From assembly GCA_021735645.1 (NCBI GenBank), contig JAIPGP010000036.1, positions 1 to 34,508 of the forward strand: a DNA stretch of 34,508 bases, given 5' to 3'. Every line of letters begins with the position of its first letter. Within the stretch, counting starts at the first letter, position 1. The translations under genes and the position numbers were made by a program. The notes beneath the pieces are model-generated. The model had not been told where the DNA came from, searched no databases, and saw nothing but the letters and a program-made list of their open reading frames with translations. Shown piece after piece: positions 32,739 to 34,508 of the stretch. The stretch is from Candidatus Cloacimonadota bacterium. GTDB taxonomy: Bacteria; Cloacimonadota; Cloacimonadia; Cloacimonadales; TCS61.

Positions 32739-33491
32739 CTATATTTCTATTCCTACCGGACAATGATCTGAGCCCATTACCGTTTGTTGGATAAAAGCTG
32801 ACTGCACTTTATTAATGAATCCTGCATTGACCCAGAAATAATCTATCCGCCAGCCTGTATTCCTTTTCCGTGCTCCAAATCGGTAGCTCCACCAGGAATA
32901 CTGCTCTGCCCGTTGGTCGAAATGACGGAAAGTGTCCACATAACCATGCGTTTGAAGTTTATCCAGCCAGGCACGTTCTATCGGCAAAAAACCCGACTCC
33001 TTCTCATTCTGCTTAGGATTCTTTAGATCTATCTCATGATGCGCTGTGTTATAATCTCCGCAAACTACAAGATTACGTCCCGATTTCACGTAGTCATCCA
33101 TCTTCTCCAGCATACGGTCATAGAATTCAAGTTTAAATTTTAATCTCTCTTCACTCATCTTGCCATTAGGAAAATAGCAGTTGATCAAGACAAATTCTCC
33201 ATAATCAGCTATAATTGTCCTGCCTTCTGCATCTGAGTCATCTAAACCTGTAATAACTGACAGGGGTTTCAGCTTACTGAATATTGCTGTACCGGAATAT
33301 CCCTTCTTCTCAGCACTGCTCCAGTAGATATGATAATCACTAAGTGCTTTAATTTCCTCCGGAATTTGCTCTTCCTGCAGCTTAGTTTCTTGTATACAGA
33401 GGATATCGGGCTTTTCATCATGCAGATATTCCAGAAAGTTCTTTTGCACTATCGCGCGTAAGCCATTCACATTCCAGGAGATAATTTTCAT
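32739..33491 (-). CDS. xth: Exodeoxyribonuclease III / AP endonuclease
   Basis: DNA repair nuclease of 250 residues that cuts at abasic sites and removes 3' blocks. Motifs of the EEP fold are NVNGLRAI, LCIQETKLQ, GDYNTAHHEIDL, the RFGARKRNTGWRIDYFWVN segment and GSDHCPVGIEI, which together hold the metal and catalytic Asp, Asn and His residues. It starts inside the stop of the endonuclease III gene (ATGA overlap). The pairing with Nth makes a small base-excision repair unit. Confidence 0.95.
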   Translation of the reverse strand: MKIISWNVNGLRAIVQKNFLEYLHDEKPDILCIQETKLQEEQIPEEIKALSDYHIYWSSAEKKGYSGTAIFSKLKPLSVITGLDDSDAEGRTIIADYGEFVLINCYFPNGKMSEERLKFKLEFYDRMLEKMDDYVKSGRNLVVCGDYNTAHHEIDLKNPKQNEKESGFLPIERAWLDKLQTHGYVDTFRHFDQRAEQYSWWSYRFGARKRNTGWRIDYFWVNAGFINKVQSAFIQQTVMGSDHCPVGIEI

Positions 33492-34156
33492 TTTGACTGC
33501 TCCTTTACATATTTGGTTACCACATCTATTCGTTTACAATGATCATAAATTGGACAAATATCACAATGCGGATTGCGTGGTGAACAGGTATTTTGACCAA
33601 AGGATACCAGATAGGAATTATACATAGACCACAGTTCCCGTGGCAATTTCTCACGCAATGCCATCTCAGATTCAAAAGGACTACTCGTTTTTATATAACC
33701 TAGCCGGTTACTGATGCGGTGAACATGCACATCCACGCACATGCCATCCTTTTCAAAAGCTATTGTGCGAACCAGATTGGCTGTTTTTCTACCCACACCG
33801 GGCAATTCCAGAAGTTCCTCAATGGTTTCAGGTACTTCGCCATTAAAGCGGGAAAACAGCACTTCCGGTAATTTTTTCAGGCTTTTGGCTTTATTGTGAT
33901 AAAATCCCACCGGATAGATAAGTTCTTCGATCTCGGATATTGTAAGTTTCTGCAGTTCTTTTGCTCCGCTAATACGTTTAAAAAGCCGGTTTATTGCTTG
34001 TGAAGTGGTTTGATCTTTTGTCCTGGCACTCAAAATAGTGCCTACCAGTATCTGAAAGGGATCATTAGTCTGAATTTTGATTAAATCTATGACTGGCGCT
34101 GCTGATTTTGCAAATTCTAAGCCTAAAATGAGGTATACTTCTTTGATATCTGTCAT
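33488..34156 (-). CDS. nth: Endonuclease III
   Basis: Base-excision repair glycosylase/AP lyase for oxidised pyrimidines, about 222 residues. The helix-hairpin-helix is LPGVGRKTANLV with the catalytic Lys, and the catalytic Asp is in CVDVHVHRISNRLG. The C-terminal 4Fe-4S cluster is CSPRNPHCDICPIYDHC with C-x6-C-x2-C-x5-C spacing. I start at ATG 34156, where GGAG lies 8-9 nt upstream, instead of the ATG seven codons earlier. It overlaps the exonuclease gene by 4 bp and lies just after the tRNA-Pro gene on the same strand. Confidence 0.95.
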   Translation of the reverse strand: MTDIKEVYLILGLEFAKSAAPVIDLIKIQTNDPFQILVGTILSARTKDQTTSQAINRLFKRISGAKELQKLTISEIEELIYPVGFYHNKAKSLKKLPEVLFSRFNGEVPETIEELLELPGVGRKTANLVRTIAFEKDGMCVDVHVHRISNRLGYIKTSSPFESEMALREKLPRELWSMYNSYLVSFGQNTCSPRNPHCDICPIYDHCKRIDVVTKYVKEQSK

Positions 34157-34184
34157 AAATTCCACTCCAGCATACATATAAAAA

Positions 34185-34261
34185 TGGTCGGGATGATAGG
34201 ATTTGAACCTACGACTCCACGGCCCCCAGCCGTGTGCGCTACCGAACTGCGCTACATCCCG
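34185..34261 (-). tRNA. tRNA-Pro(GGG)
   Basis: A cloverleaf of 77 nt including an encoded CCA. The acceptor stem pairs CGGGATG (34261-34255) with CATCCCG (34195-34189), discriminator A. The D stem is GCGC/GCGC, and the anticodon stem is CACGG/CCGTG with loop CTGGGGG, giving anticodon GGG. The T arm reads GTAGG-TTCAAAT-CCTAT with a closing G-T wobble. A C1-G72 pair is expected for bacterial tRNA-Pro. It is transcribed from a composite promoter 4 nt upstream of its predicted end. Confidence 0.95.
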
Positions 34262-34272
34262 ACGTGTGTGTT

Positions 34273-34333
34273 AAAAGATACATGCGGGTTTTTCTGGCAA
34301 GCATTTTTATTAAAAAATGGCATCCCCCCGAAA
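34273..34333 (-). promoter_or_regulatory. Composite G-run/TTGCCA promoter of tRNA-Pro
   Basis: On the minus strand TTTCGGGGGGAT (34333-34322) is followed by TTGCCA (34300-34295), again 30 nt after the C, and by TCTTTT (34278-34273) as a weak -10. Transcription would start near 34265, just before the tRNA at 34261. The fit to a stable RNA start is good support that the TTGNCA box is a real -35. Confidence 0.65.
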
Positions 34334-34508
34334 TTAAAACAATTTCTGCAGCTAAGTCACACGTGCACCGCTGGGTATTTTCAGGGGCGCAGATGACGAC
34401 CATTATCAGCAGATTCCAGCATGATATATTTCTCAGATTGAAATTTGGAATAGATTAGTTGATTGGTCGTAGTTCTCGCCCCACTTTCGGAGTACCGCCA
34501 GCGGTGCA
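34317..34508 (-). mobile_element. MITE-like element, R-type interior (copy G, cut by window end)
   Basis: Reverse-oriented copy whose right end GGGGGGATGCCAT (minus strand, from 34329) points toward tRNA-Pro. It continues through AGCGGTGCA-like, CGCCCC, TGGTCGT, ACGACCA and GGGGCG inverted-repeat blocks to TGCACCGCT at the window edge. It is nearly identical to copies at 10778 and 12413. The left end lies outside the window. Confidence 0.78.

Noticed and set aside
32701-32740. A degenerate G-run motif before the polysaccharide promoter (GGCAGGATGC)
   Set aside because: It has only two G residues before AT and lies 17 nt, not 22-23 nt, from TTGACA; better explained as part of the short hairpin.
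34188-34261. tRNA-Pro as an integration attachment site
   Set aside because: No integrase gene or repeat of the tRNA 3' end is visible in the window; the adjacent repeat belongs to the dispersed MITE-like family.

Overview
The window looks like chromosome of a Gram-negative anaerobe of the FCB group, most likely Candidatus Cloacimonadota or a close relative. The clues are a secreted protein with a type IX (Por) secretion C-terminal domain, a PorV-like outer-membrane protein, a TolC/HlyD envelope exporter, a Wzx/Wzy polysaccharide cluster and a tungsten-type aldehyde:ferredoxin oxidoreductase. The taxon is inferred from gene content and style, not from a marker gene.

Layout. 1-254: 8-bp tandem repeats. 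249-7060 (minus): a TetR-controlled exporter operon (regulator, TolC-like, HlyD-like, two ABC ATPases, two ABC-2 permeases) that resembles E. coli cecR-ybhGFSR, with YbhF split into two genes and a TolC added. 7303-7918: palindromic elements, a promoter and a Moco/Wco-type riboswitch. 7919-10758 (plus): tungsten aldehyde oxidoreductase, intrinsic terminator, MoaD-like and ThiF/MoeB-like genes. 11195-12298: PorV-like protein. 12823-15086: M3-like peptidase and AlaX. 15448-23193: a dense run of mostly housekeeping genes (nadE, zinc-finger TPR protein, a 47-residue membrane protein, ribD, acyltransferase, DPM1-like glycosyltransferase, rlmD-like methyltransferase, lipoprotein, glycosyltransferase). 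24060-25640: secreted T9SS-type protein. 25809-32651 (minus): O-antigen/capsule operon (chain-length protein, polymerase, flippase, two glycosyltransferases, UDP-GlcNAc 2-epimerase). 32739-34261 (minus): exonuclease III, endonuclease III and tRNA-Pro(GGG).

The most striking structure lies between genes. The sequence TTTCGGGGG(G)AT, which is also the right end of a family of MITE-like elements, occurs seven times. In every case a TTGACA-like -35 box starts exactly 30 nt after its C, followed 16 nt later by a weak -10. These composite promoters precede the tungsten-enzyme operon, the PorV-like gene, the peptidase (two in tandem), nadE, the T9SS-type protein and tRNA-Pro. The elements share terminal inverted repeats (GGCATCCCCCC / GGGGGGATGCC) but carry two unrelated hairpin interiors. 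This is either a promoter-targeted mobile element or an unrecognised upstream promoter element that such elements have captured.
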